DNA of 64,000 nucleotides, taken from positions 186,001-250,000 of the forward strand of contig NZ_JAPKNA010000005.1 of assembly GCF_026344135.1 (NCBI RefSeq). The letters run 5' to 3'. The number at the start of each line of letters is the position of its first letter. The first letter of the stretch is position 1. The DNA comes from Alcaligenes parafaecalis. GTDB lineage: Bacteria > Pseudomonadota > Gammaproteobacteria > Burkholderiales > Burkholderiaceae_B. The translations under genes and the position numbers were made by a program. The notes under the pieces were generated by a model, which saw only the letters and a program-made list of their open reading frames with translations, was not told the DNA's origin and did no database searches. Shown one piece after another: positions 49,400-56,822 of this stretch.

Positions 49400-50278
49400 C
49401 TTGAGACTGTCCCTCTTGTTCCCCTGCGCGTGTTTGTCGCGGTGGGCCGACAAGGCAATTTCACTCGCGCTGCCCAAAGCCTGGGAATCACCCAAAGCGC
49501 GGTCAGCCGCCACATCGCCACCTTGGAAAAAACAACCAAGCAAGCCTTGTTCATTCGACGCGGCCCTTATATTGAACTGACGGCAGCAGGCCTGCAGTTG
49601 TATGACACGGTCAAAGATGCAATGGCCACCCTGGAGATGGCCATTCAGCAAATCACCCACCATCAGGATCAGCACGAACGGCTGCGAGTACGCACCTCCA
49701 TGCCCAGCTTTTCAATGACAGTGCTGGTGCCCATGCTTGGTCAGTTCACCGCCCAGCACAATAGGCAGATTGATCTGATCACCAACCTGTCCCCACCACG
49801 CCCCAATGAAGAATTTGATGTGCTGATCAGCCGTGACCTAAGCCTGCCTGATAGCGAAAGCTGGGAGCTCACACATGAAGAGCTGGTCTGCGTGGCAGCA
49901 CCGACCTTGATCCAACAGCACAGCGGGCAGGCTTGGGAGCATTGGCCTATGGTGACCGCACGTTCAAGGCCAGACGTCTTGGGCTTATGGGCACTTGATC
50001 AGAATATCGAGCCTTCGCGCCTGCTGATGAGCGCTACCTACGATCACCTGTTTTTCGCGATTGCCGGCGCGATTGCCGGATCAGGATTTCTTGTTGTGCC
50101 ACGTTTACTCGTCATGGACCATCTGCGCGATGGCGTCCTGCGAGAAGTTGGCTCAGGCCAAGTGACTACTGGCGCGACCTACATGGCCTACGTCAACACG
50201 CAGTCACCACAGCAAAACCAGGCGCGCCAATTTTGCCGCTGGTTGAAAAGCAGCTTGCGGCAACGCAATGCCCCTTAA
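49397..50278 (+). CDS. LysR-family regulator of the phosphonoalanine operon
   Basis: The 293-residue protein has the N-terminal LysR HTH (LRVFVAVGRQGNFTRAAQSLGITQSAVSRHIATLE, residues 9-43) and a substrate-binding domain (about 90-290). I use ATG 49397; a TTG two codons earlier is possible. It is divergent from the transporter operon, the usual place for a LysR activator of that operon, so phosphonoalanine or phosphonopyruvate is the expected inducer. Confidence 0.9.
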   Translation: MLETVPLVPLRVFVAVGRQGNFTRAAQSLGITQSAVSRHIATLEKTTKQALFIRRGPYIELTAAGLQLYDTVKDAMATLEMAIQQITHHQDQHERLRVRTSMPSFSMTVLVPMLGQFTAQHNRQIDLITNLSPPRPNEEFDVLISRDLSLPDSESWELTHEELVCVAAPTLIQQHSGQAWEHWPMVTARSRPDVLGLWALDQNIEPSRLLMSATYDHLFFAIAGAIAGSGFLVVPRLLVMDHLRDGVLREVGSGQVTTGATYMAYVNTQSPQQNQARQFCRWLKSSLRQRNAP

Positions 50279-50306
50279 GCCTATCCATGTCGGATCACTC
50301 ATTCGG

Positions 50307-51233
50307 TCAAACTCTACGACGTCGTAGCTGACTTAACCAGCTATACGCACTGACCAGCGTAATACCCATCAGCACCAGCAAGGCTCCGGTCACAAACCGC
50401 GGTTCGATGGCTTCACCCAGCAGAAACGCCCCAAACAGAACACCAAACAAGGGCGTTGCAAAGGAGAACACGCCCAGGCGCGAGGCCTGATAGTTACGCA
50501 GCAGCCAGAACCAGACCAGAAAGCTCAAGAAGGCCACCACCACGGACTGGAACACCAGACTGGCCCCCAGCAAACGCGACCAATGCACCTCGGTTTGCCC
50601 ACTCGCCATTGCTGCCACCATCAAGATCACAAAAGCGCTGAACAGTTGGTACAGCAAAGCCTCGGAAGGCGGTACGGCAGACAGACGCGTGCTACGAATC
50701 AGCACCGTCGTGAAACCCCACAAGGCCCCGGCGGCCAACGCCATCAGATCGCCCAACAACATGCGGCCCAAATCTGCCCCTTCCAGACTGGCCGGGCCTA
50801 AAAAGGTAATGGCGATACCAATCACCGCCAGACCAATCCCCACCCATTGCAAACGAGCCAGCCGTTCAGACGGCAGCAGGATGTGCAGGCCCAAGGCCGC
50901 AAAGACCGGCGCGGTGTACAGAAACACCACCACGTGGGCGGCGGAGGTAAAGCGCAGGCTCTCGCCCAGCAGCAGATACTCCAGTGCAAACAGCAAACCT
51001 GCCATCAGCCCCGGCTTCCAGGCCCCCGGTGAAAAGGCCAGCGTACGCGTACGCAGCAAAACCAGCAGCGCCACCAATACACAGGCCACGCCGGAACGCA
51101 AACCAATCTGAAAGATCGGTGCCATATCCTGTGCCGTGGCCTTCAGCAAAATCTGCTGAAAGCTCCAGATCAGGCACAGAACCAGCATGGCACTGCTGGC
51201 CAAGCCGTCCAGGGGTTTACGTTCTTCGCTCAT
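50307..51233 (-). CDS. EamA/DMT-family transporter
   Basis: The 308-residue inner-membrane protein has ten hydrophobic helices and two EamA repeats (first about 10-145, second about 155-300; LMALAAGALWGFTTVLIRS starts the second). Members export amino acids, nucleosides or drugs. Start at ATG 51233 (MSEERKPL). It is divergent from the GntR gene of the arylmalonate decarboxylase operon; a shared role is not shown. Confidence 0.88.
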   Translation of the reverse strand: MSEERKPLDGLASSAMLVLCLIWSFQQILLKATAQDMAPIFQIGLRSGVACVLVALLVLLRTRTLAFSPGAWKPGLMAGLLFALEYLLLGESLRFTSAAHVVVFLYTAPVFAALGLHILLPSERLARLQWVGIGLAVIGIAITFLGPASLEGADLGRMLLGDLMALAAGALWGFTTVLIRSTRLSAVPPSEALLYQLFSAFVILMVAAMASGQTEVHWSRLLGASLVFQSVVVAFLSFLVWFWLLRNYQASRLGVFSFATPLFGVLFGAFLLGEAIEPRFVTGALLVLMGITLVSAYSWLSQLRRRRV

Positions 51234-51368
51234 GGTTTTTTTATCCGAAAAATAGCGTGCTTCGCCCCTTGGGCCGAACCGGTGGAGGGGGTCGAAAAAT
51301 TGATTATCCGTGAAATCGACCCGAATCAAAACGGGGCAAAACTTTCTTTACCCTCGGATAAGCCTTAA

Positions 51369-51380
51369 TTGATATATCAA
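51369..51380. promoter_or_regulatory. Perfect 12-bp palindrome, candidate GntR operator
   Basis: TTGATATATCAA lies 59-70 nt upstream of the GntR start, in an A/T-rich part of the divergent gap. Short self-complementary A/T-rich sites with TTG/CAA ends are usual for FadR-type GntR proteins. Confidence 0.5.
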
Positions 51381-51438
51381 AAAGCCCTACCTAGAATCAT
51401 TTAAGCCTAAAAAATAGCAACAGGCTTCGGAGACAGAC

Positions 51439-52167
51439 ATGACGCTAAGCAATACCGACCGGGTACGAATCGAACTGGAGCACCGCATTGCCAGCGGTGA
51501 TCTGCCGCCTGGCAGCGCCATTGACGAAGCCTTGCTGTGTACTTTTTTCCGGGTATCGCGCACCCCAGTCCGCGAGGCCTTGCTGCAACTGGCGGCCACC
51601 GGGCAAGTGCGCATCGCCCCGCGTGCCGGGATTTTTGTCACTCAGCACACGATTGAAGAACTGGAAGAAATGCTGGAAACCCTGGCCTTGCTGGAAGGAG
51701 CCTGCACCCAACTGGCCGCCTACCGCATCAGCAATGCCCAGATTCGCGAACTAGAGCGTTTGCAAAAGCGCGGGGCCAAAGCCTTGCAAAGCCAAAGCCT
51801 GACTGACTACGCCACCTACAACGCCGAATTACACGCCCTGATTCACAGCATTGCAGGCAATACCTTCATGGTGCAGCAAATTGAACACCTGCGCCGTTTG
51901 ACCAACCCTTACCGCCATCGCCATCTGGATCAGGAAAACCGCATGGAGCAGTCCTGGCATGAACATCAGGCACTGACCCAGGCCCTGGCCCAACGCGACG
52001 GCCCCAGCGCCATGCAGGCCGCAGCCAGCCATGTGCTGTCCGGTGCAGAATCCCTGCGCCGTGTCGCCCAAGCCCATCCCGAGAAATGGGAGTTCGACAA
52101 GCGCGAGCGCTATAGCTGGCTGAACGCCCAGCTCAACCCTTTAGCCGGGTTTTATATGCGGCACTGA
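51439..52167 (+). CDS. GntR-family regulator (FCD type) of the arylmalonate decarboxylase operon
   Basis: A 242-residue regulator: winged HTH (ASGDLPPGSAIDEALLCTFFRVSRTPVREALLQLAATG, residues 17-54) and an all-helical FCD effector domain (about 80-205). ATG 51439 begins the family-like sequence. It heads a GntR-Bug-decarboxylase gene set; control of that set by a malonate-type acid is inferred. Confidence 0.88.
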   Translation: MTLSNTDRVRIELEHRIASGDLPPGSAIDEALLCTFFRVSRTPVREALLQLAATGQVRIAPRAGIFVTQHTIEELEEMLETLALLEGACTQLAAYRISNAQIRELERLQKRGAKALQSQSLTDYATYNAELHALIHSIAGNTFMVQQIEHLRRLTNPYRHRHLDQENRMEQSWHEHQALTQALAQRDGPSAMQAAASHVLSGAESLRRVAQAHPEKWEFDKRERYSWLNAQLNPLAGFYMRH

Positions 52168-52215
52168 ATCAATAAAAAGCTAAAAAACTACCACTCATAC
52201 CGAGGAGACTTTCTC

Positions 52216-53184
52216 ATGTTTGCAAGCCGTTTCACACGGCGTGCGCTGGCTGCGCTCGCCCTGACATTAACCCCTCTGGCTGCGGTACACGCGGCAGAAC
52301 CTATTCGTCTGGTCGTGGGTTTTGCACCCGGCGGCGGGGTCGATACCCTGGCCCGCGTCACCGCCCAGGCCCTGAGCAAAGAGCTGGACCGCACCGTAAT
52401 TGTGGAAAACAAGTCCGGCGCAGGCGGCACCATTTCGGCAGACTATGTCTCCAAGTCCCAGGCCGATGGCAACACTTTGCTGTTTGCCGATACCTCCTTG
52501 CTAGTCGCCCCTTATATCTACCCAGCCCTGCGCTATGACTTGCAGCGGGACTTCGCTCCCATCGGCATGGTGGGCCAGTCCGATCTGGCCTTGGCCGTCC
52601 CTGGCGACAGCCCGATTAAAACCGTGGCTGAACTGATCGAAGCCATTCGCAAGGCTCCCCCTCAAACCGAAACCTTTGCCTCGGTGGGCGTAGGCTCGGT
52701 GCACCATTTGGGTGGCGAGCTGTTTGCCTTGCAGACCAAAACCGAACTGGTTCACGTTCCCTATCGCGGTGGTGCGCCAGCCAGTCAGGCCTTGGCTGCC
52801 GGTGAAGTCTCCATGTCTTTCGCCAGCCTGGCGTCCTCGATTGGTTTGGCCAACTCCGGCCGCATCCGCTTGCTGGCCACCTTGTCCGAGCGCCGCTTCC
52901 CCGGCATGCCCGACCTGCCCAGCGTATCGGAAACACTGCCCGGCTATAGCGTGACACCGTCGCTGTTCATGCTGGCCCCACAAAACGTGGACCCGGCCTT
53001 GATCGCCACCGTCAGCAAGGCGCTGGCAAACAGCATGCAGCAAAAGCAAGTACAGGACGCCTTCCTGGCTCAAGGCTCGGTAGCAGGCTATCAGGATGCC
53101 CAGGCCACCGAAAAATGGCTGGGTGAAGAAACAGAACGCTGGGCCAACGTCATCAAGACCGCCCAACTCGACTTTAAACAATGA
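52216..53184 (+). CDS. Bug/TctC-family solute-binding protein of the arylmalonate decarboxylase operon
   Basis: The 322-residue periplasmic binding protein has a signal peptide (to AAVHA-AEPIRLV) and Bug motifs: LVVGFAPGGGVDTLARVTAQALSKEL, VIVENKSGAGGTISADYVSKSQADG and GVGSVHHLGGELFALQ. GAGGAG precedes the ATG. With the decarboxylase gene 17 bp downstream, an arylmalonate or similar dicarboxylate is a reasonable ligand. No TctAB membrane genes are nearby. Confidence 0.92.
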   Translation: MFASRFTRRALAALALTLTPLAAVHAAEPIRLVVGFAPGGGVDTLARVTAQALSKELDRTVIVENKSGAGGTISADYVSKSQADGNTLLFADTSLLVAPYIYPALRYDLQRDFAPIGMVGQSDLALAVPGDSPIKTVAELIEAIRKAPPQTETFASVGVGSVHHLGGELFALQTKTELVHVPYRGGAPASQALAAGEVSMSFASLASSIGLANSGRIRLLATLSERRFPGMPDLPSVSETLPGYSVTPSLFMLAPQNVDPALIATVSKALANSMQQKQVQDAFLAQGSVAGYQDAQATEKWLGEETERWANVIKTAQLDFKQ

Positions 53185-53201
53185 AATAAGCAGCGACTTT
53201 T

Positions 53202-53957
53202 ATGACGACTGACAACTCTGGCGCTCAGCGCCCCGTACTGGGCCTGATCGTCCCACCCGCCGCCGGTCTGGTGCCTCCTGAAGGCCCGGAAATGTACCCG
53301 GAAATTGACTTCATCGCCCAAGGACTCGCCTTGAGTTCAGTGGACAAGGAAGGCTATGACCAGGTCATCGACCAGGTGGTGGAAGCCGCCCAAAAACTGG
53401 CTGCCCGTGGTGCGCAGGCCGTGTCCCTGATGGGCACATCGCTGAGCTTTTACCGGGGCTCGGACTTTAACGAAGAGCTGGTGGCGCGTCTGCGCGAATC
53501 CACTGGCCTGCCGTGCTCCACCATGAGCCATGCCATTTTGCGCGGCCTGCGTGTCAGTGGCATTGAACGTGTGGCGGTCGCCTCTTCCTATATTGATGAC
53601 GTGAACCAGCGACTGGTCCACTTCCTGAGCCAGAACCAGATTCAGGCCGTCTGCGCCTATGGTTTGGGCGTCAATGACGTCACGGCCATGTCCAAGATCA
53701 GCACGCAAGAGCTGGTCGATCTGTGCCTGAAAACCTGGGACATCGCCCAGGAGCAGGCTCCCGGTCAGGCACAAGGTTTGCTGCTGTCTTGCGGTGGCCT
53801 GGTGTCGCTGGAAGCTGTGCGTCAGGTCGAGGACAAATTGGGCGTCACCGTCGTGTCCAGTTCCCCCGCCGGTTTCTGGGATCTGGTGGCAACCGCTGGG
53901 CTGGATTTATTTCCACGGGAGATGGGGCGTTTGGCACAAGAGCGCCAAACAGCCTGA
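53202..53957 (+). CDS. Arylmalonate decarboxylase
   Basis: The 251-residue protein closely follows the Bordetella bronchiseptica arylmalonate decarboxylase as I recall it. The catalytic cysteine is C197 in LLSCGGL (C188 there); the dioxyanion-binding residues are in SLMGTSLSFYRG (G78, T79, S80) and Y130 in SSYIDDVN; IVPPAAGLVP lies at the N-terminus and VVSSSPAGFWD near the end. The enzyme decarboxylates disubstituted aryl- or alkenylmalonates to a chiral 2-arylpropionate without cofactor, through an enediolate protonated by the cysteine. The only second conserved cysteine seen here is C105 of GLPCSTMS, not at the G78 position, so it is a decarboxylase rather than a racemase of the Asp/Glu racemase fold. 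The natural substrate is not known to me. Confidence 0.92.
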   Translation: MTTDNSGAQRPVLGLIVPPAAGLVPPEGPEMYPEIDFIAQGLALSSVDKEGYDQVIDQVVEAAQKLAARGAQAVSLMGTSLSFYRGSDFNEELVARLRESTGLPCSTMSHAILRGLRVSGIERVAVASSYIDDVNQRLVHFLSQNQIQAVCAYGLGVNDVTAMSKISTQELVDLCLKTWDIAQEQAPGQAQGLLLSCGGLVSLEAVRQVEDKLGVTVVSSSPAGFWDLVATAGLDLFPREMGRLAQERQTA

Positions 53958-53980
53958 TCGAAAGCCGTTTTACCTAGGCG

Positions 53981-54075
53981 CGGCCCGGCGACAAAAAAAA
54001 GCCCCCACGCTACGCCTTCGGCTTGCTGCCCCCCGAGGGGGAGTTTTTTGCCTTGGGGCGGCCCGGCGACAAAAA
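53981..54075. repeat. Terminator repeat element between convergent genes
   Basis: CGGCCCGGCGACAAAAA occurs twice in direct orientation (53981-53997 and 54059-54075). Between the copies, an A-run plus GCCCCC and a CCCCC/GGGGGAGTTTTTT segment (54029-54049) can form a two-way terminator with an inner GCCTTCGGC hairpin. I recall similar C-rich/G-rich repeats after genes in Bordetella and Achromobacter. It separates the arylmalonate decarboxylase and crotonase-like genes and overlaps the 3' end of the latter. Confidence 0.7.
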
Positions 54076-54840
54076 GCCTGCACGCGCCTGGGCTCCCTCT
54101 ACGCTGTCACGACACACCAGCGCCTGATCGGCGTCCATATAAATGCCCAGACGGTTCATGGCATTGGCTACCTGATTAACCGACTCCTTGGTCATGCGAA
54201 TAATCGCCGCAGGCGACTCCGAAGCACGTTTGGCCAAAGACTGTGCCACCGACACGGCCTGACCGGGTTCGCAGACTTCATCCAGCAGCCCCCAGTCCAA
54301 CGCCTGTTCAGCACCGAAGCGTTCAGCCAGCAAGATGGCACGTTTGGTACGAGCGGCACCCAGCATGTTCACCATGCGCGGAATCGCCCCCCAGCCCATG
54401 TTCAGGCCCACCTTGGCTTCAGGCAGATACAGAAAGGACGTCTGCGAGGCCACTCGCCAGTCGCAAGCCAGTGCCAACGCCACCGAGCCACCGACAGCCG
54501 CGCCTTCAATCGCGGCAATGGTCAATTGCGGCAGCTCTTCCCACAAGCGACACAGACGCGCACCGCGCTGGGCCACGTCACGGCGCTCCAGCAAACCGGC
54601 CTGTTCGTCGTTCCACTTTTGCGGGTCTTTCAGATCAATCCCGGCCGAGAAAATATCCTTGGCGCCGGTCAGCACGACGGTGTGAATCTCCAGCGACAAG
54701 GCCAGATCCTGCGCCACCTGCGTCAGGGCCAGCAAAGTGTCCTGATCGATAGCATTACGGTTGACGCCGCGATCAAAGCGCACCAGCGCATGGTCGCCCG
54801 TCACCTTGACCGTCACACTGCGGCCATATTTGCGTTTCAT
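54010..54840 (-). CDS. Enoyl-CoA hydratase/isomerase (crotonase) family protein
   Basis: A 276-residue crotonase-fold protein: oxyanion-hole segments DIFSAGIDL and IEGAAVGGSVALALACDWRVA, then YLPEAKVGLNMGWGAIPRMV. Of the two catalytic glutamates of true hydratases, the second is present (PEAKVG) but the first (GGGCELA in rat hydratase) is Ala here (GGSVALA), so hydration is doubtful and a hydrolase, isomerase or dehalogenase-like reaction is possible. The last 20 residues or so (SPGRPKAKNSPSGG onward) are translated from the terminator repeat. Last gene of the long minus-strand operon, 27 bp after the GntR gene. Confidence 0.83.
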   Translation of the reverse strand: MKRKYGRSVTVKVTGDHALVRFDRGVNRNAIDQDTLLALTQVAQDLALSLEIHTVVLTGAKDIFSAGIDLKDPQKWNDEQAGLLERRDVAQRGARLCRLWEELPQLTIAAIEGAAVGGSVALALACDWRVASQTSFLYLPEAKVGLNMGWGAIPRMVNMLGAARTKRAILLAERFGAEQALDWGLLDEVCEPGQAVSVAQSLAKRASESPAAIIRMTKESVNQVANAMNRLGIYMDADQALVCRDSVEGAQARAGFLSPGRPKAKNSPSGGSKPKA

Positions 54841-54867
54841 GAATGTCTCCCCAAAGGTTCGGAAAAA

Positions 54868-55635
54868 TCAGCTCTGCGAGCGGTGGCTCCCATCACTGCG
54901 CGACAGGCGCGTGACGTAGCGGAATTCATAAGGTGGGTAAAAGCTGACCGCCACTTCCATGACCTTGCCCGCCAGATTGCGGAAGGTACGGATAATCAGC
55001 AAAGCAGGATCGGAGTCCTCGTAACCCAGAAAACGGGCGACATGCGGCGGAAAACGTGAGGCGGAAATCTCCATTTCGATGGTCTCCACCACTTCGCCGC
55101 AATGCTCTTCCAGCAGCGGATACACACCGCCGGGCTGAGTCGAAATCAACTCCGCCACCGCCTGGTATTCCTTGCGCAGATAAATATCTGTCCAGGAAAT
55201 GCCGCGCTTGCTGCCCGGCACACTGCGGTAGGTTTCCACCTTCACCCAATCATCAGGCTCACCGTCCAGTGCTGTTTCAGGCGGCTGCTTGTCCACACGG
55301 GCCGCCTTCTTGTGCACGTGCAGATCGGTGAACTCCAGATAGCGTTGCAACTGGTCCGTGGTATCCAGCGCCAGACCAAACTGCGGTTTGGGATGCTGGC
55401 GAATGACGGTCGTACCGGCACGCCGACGCCGCTCGATCAAGCCCAGATCGGTCAGCTTGCGTATGGCTTCACGCGCCGTATGCCGACCGACTCCGTACAT
55501 CTCGCACAGCTCCATCTCGGTGGGCAGCTTGGAACCGACGGGGTAATGGCCCGAACGGATCAGCTCCAACAAGCGATCGCTCATGTTCTGATACAGGGTT
55601 GGCTTGGCGCTGGACTGGGATTCGTTGTTTGCCAT
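54868..55635 (-). CDS. GntR-family regulator with UTRA domain (HutC type)
   Basis: The 255-residue protein has an N-terminal winged HTH (YPVGSKLPTEMELCEMYGVGRHTAREAIRKLTDLG, residues 36-70) and a UTRA effector domain (about 90-245). It is encoded inside the operon, 12 bp after the alpha/beta hydrolase gene, so it is probably autoregulated. The inverted repeat ATTGTT/AACAAT at the head of the operon (63026-63047) is a candidate binding site. Confidence 0.9.
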   Translation of the reverse strand: MANNESQSSAKPTLYQNMSDRLLELIRSGHYPVGSKLPTEMELCEMYGVGRHTAREAIRKLTDLGLIERRRRAGTTVIRQHPKPQFGLALDTTDQLQRYLEFTDLHVHKKAARVDKQPPETALDGEPDDWVKVETYRSVPGSKRGISWTDIYLRKEYQAVAELISTQPGGVYPLLEEHCGEVVETIEMEISASRFPPHVARFLGYEDSDPALLIIRTFRNLAGKVMEVAVSFYPPYEFRYVTRLSRSDGSHRSQS

Positions 55636-55647
55636 ACGGTTTTCAGC

Positions 55648-56448
55648 TTAAAGAGACAGGCGGCGCATTGCTGCCAGGGTGTCGCGGGTGAACTGCTCAG
55701 GACATTCACTTTGGGGAAAATGCCCGATGCCCGGCCATTCTATATACTCCACTGGAACTTTGCCCTCTCGCAGCAAGCGTTCGACCTCTCTGGCGGACTC
55801 TGGCGGCACAGACCAGTCCTCGCCACCCTCCACAATCACCACCGGGCAACGGATGTCATTAAGAATCTGTTCCATGCGAAAGCCGCCAAACGCGCAGATA
55901 TCCGCAAAAGCCACCGCCGGAATGCAACGTCGGGCATCGGTCACCACTTCCAGCGCACGGGCCGGGTCGGACAAGGTGCCCATCAAGGTACGGAAAGTTA
56001 CTTCAAACCAGTCGCCCGGATTGATGCGCGCCATCTCCAGAATGCGCGGGTTATAGCCGGAGGACTTCACCACATTCACCGAAGCACCATCGACCAGCAC
56101 CAGGCCACGAATACGCTCGGGTGCCATGGCAGCGGCCTGGGCGACAACGCCTCCGCCCATGGAATGGCCCATCAGGACCGGGTCCTTAATACCCGCTGCG
56201 TCCAGAAATTGCAGCAGATACTGGGCGTTTTGCGAGGTGACGGTATGAGGGCCGCCCACCGGCATGCCGCTCTTGCCGTGGCCGGGCAAATCCAGTGCAT
56301 ACACCGTGTAAAAGGGTGCAAAGTGGTCCAGCACATATTGCCAGGACAGGCTGTCCTGACTGGCGCCGTGCACCATCACCAAGGCCGGACCAGAACCGGC
56401 CAGATCGTAATAAGCGCGGATACCGTCCGCGGTTGTCACATAAGGCAT
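55648..56448 (-). CDS. Alpha/beta-hydrolase
   Basis: The 266-residue protein has the alpha/beta-hydrolase fold: oxyanion HGASQDSLSW, nucleophile elbow GHSMGGG (Ser about 95), an acidic residue near VVIVEGGEDWSVP, and the catalytic His in WPGIGHFPQSE. Start at ATG 56448. The gene is 2 bp after the small unknown gene. It could be an ester, lactone or C-C bond hydrolase; meta-cleavage hydrolases share this pattern, but no extradiol dioxygenase is present. Confidence 0.86.
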   Translation of the reverse strand: MPYVTTADGIRAYYDLAGSGPALVMVHGASQDSLSWQYVLDHFAPFYTVYALDLPGHGKSGMPVGGPHTVTSQNAQYLLQFLDAAGIKDPVLMGHSMGGGVVAQAAAMAPERIRGLVLVDGASVNVVKSSGYNPRILEMARINPGDWFEVTFRTLMGTLSDPARALEVVTDARRCIPAVAFADICAFGGFRMEQILNDIRCPVVIVEGGEDWSVPPESAREVERLLREGKVPVEYIEWPGIGHFPQSECPEQFTRDTLAAMRRLSL

Positions 56449-56450
56449 GA

Positions 56451-56822
56451 TCAGACCTCCAGCTCGCCCGTCAGACGGGTCAGGGCGTACAACAACATCC
56501 AGTTCTGCACGCAAGCGCGCAGATCGCCTCCCACCACCAAGCGATGCTGACGCACCAGGCGATTAAAAGGAAAACCCTGGGCCAGATCCGCAAAGGCGGC
56601 ACTATCGCCTTCCAGCCAGAACGGCACCTCGCGCTGGCCAGGACCGGCCTGCACACCCTGCTCGGACACGGCCAGCCAGATATGCTCGCCTGTTTCGGTA
56701 TTGCGCAGGGCCACACACACATCGGCCAGCACACTGTGCTGCCGTACAAAATCGTCCGCGCTGGCACGTCGTGCCCAGGCAGTCAGCACAGCAGGATCAA
56801 ACAGAGATAAAGAAGTCAGCAT
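56451..56822 (-). CDS. Small protein of unknown function, possibly SCP2-like
   Basis: The 123-residue product has no family that I recognise with confidence. Alternating hydrophobic strands (CVALRNTETGEHIWLAVSEQGV, EVPFWLEGDSAAFADLAQGFPFNRLVRQHRLVVGGDLRACVQN) recall sterol-carrier-protein-2 folds, which bind acyl chains or CoA esters. Its ATG overlaps the CoA ligase stop (TGATG) and it ends 2 bp before the hydrolase gene, so it is cotranslated and probably works on the same acyl-CoA. Confidence 0.75.
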   Translation of the reverse strand: MLTSLSLFDPAVLTAWARRASADDFVRQHSVLADVCVALRNTETGEHIWLAVSEQGVQAGPGQREVPFWLEGDSAAFADLAQGFPFNRLVRQHRLVVGGDLRACVQNWMLLYALTRLTGELEV

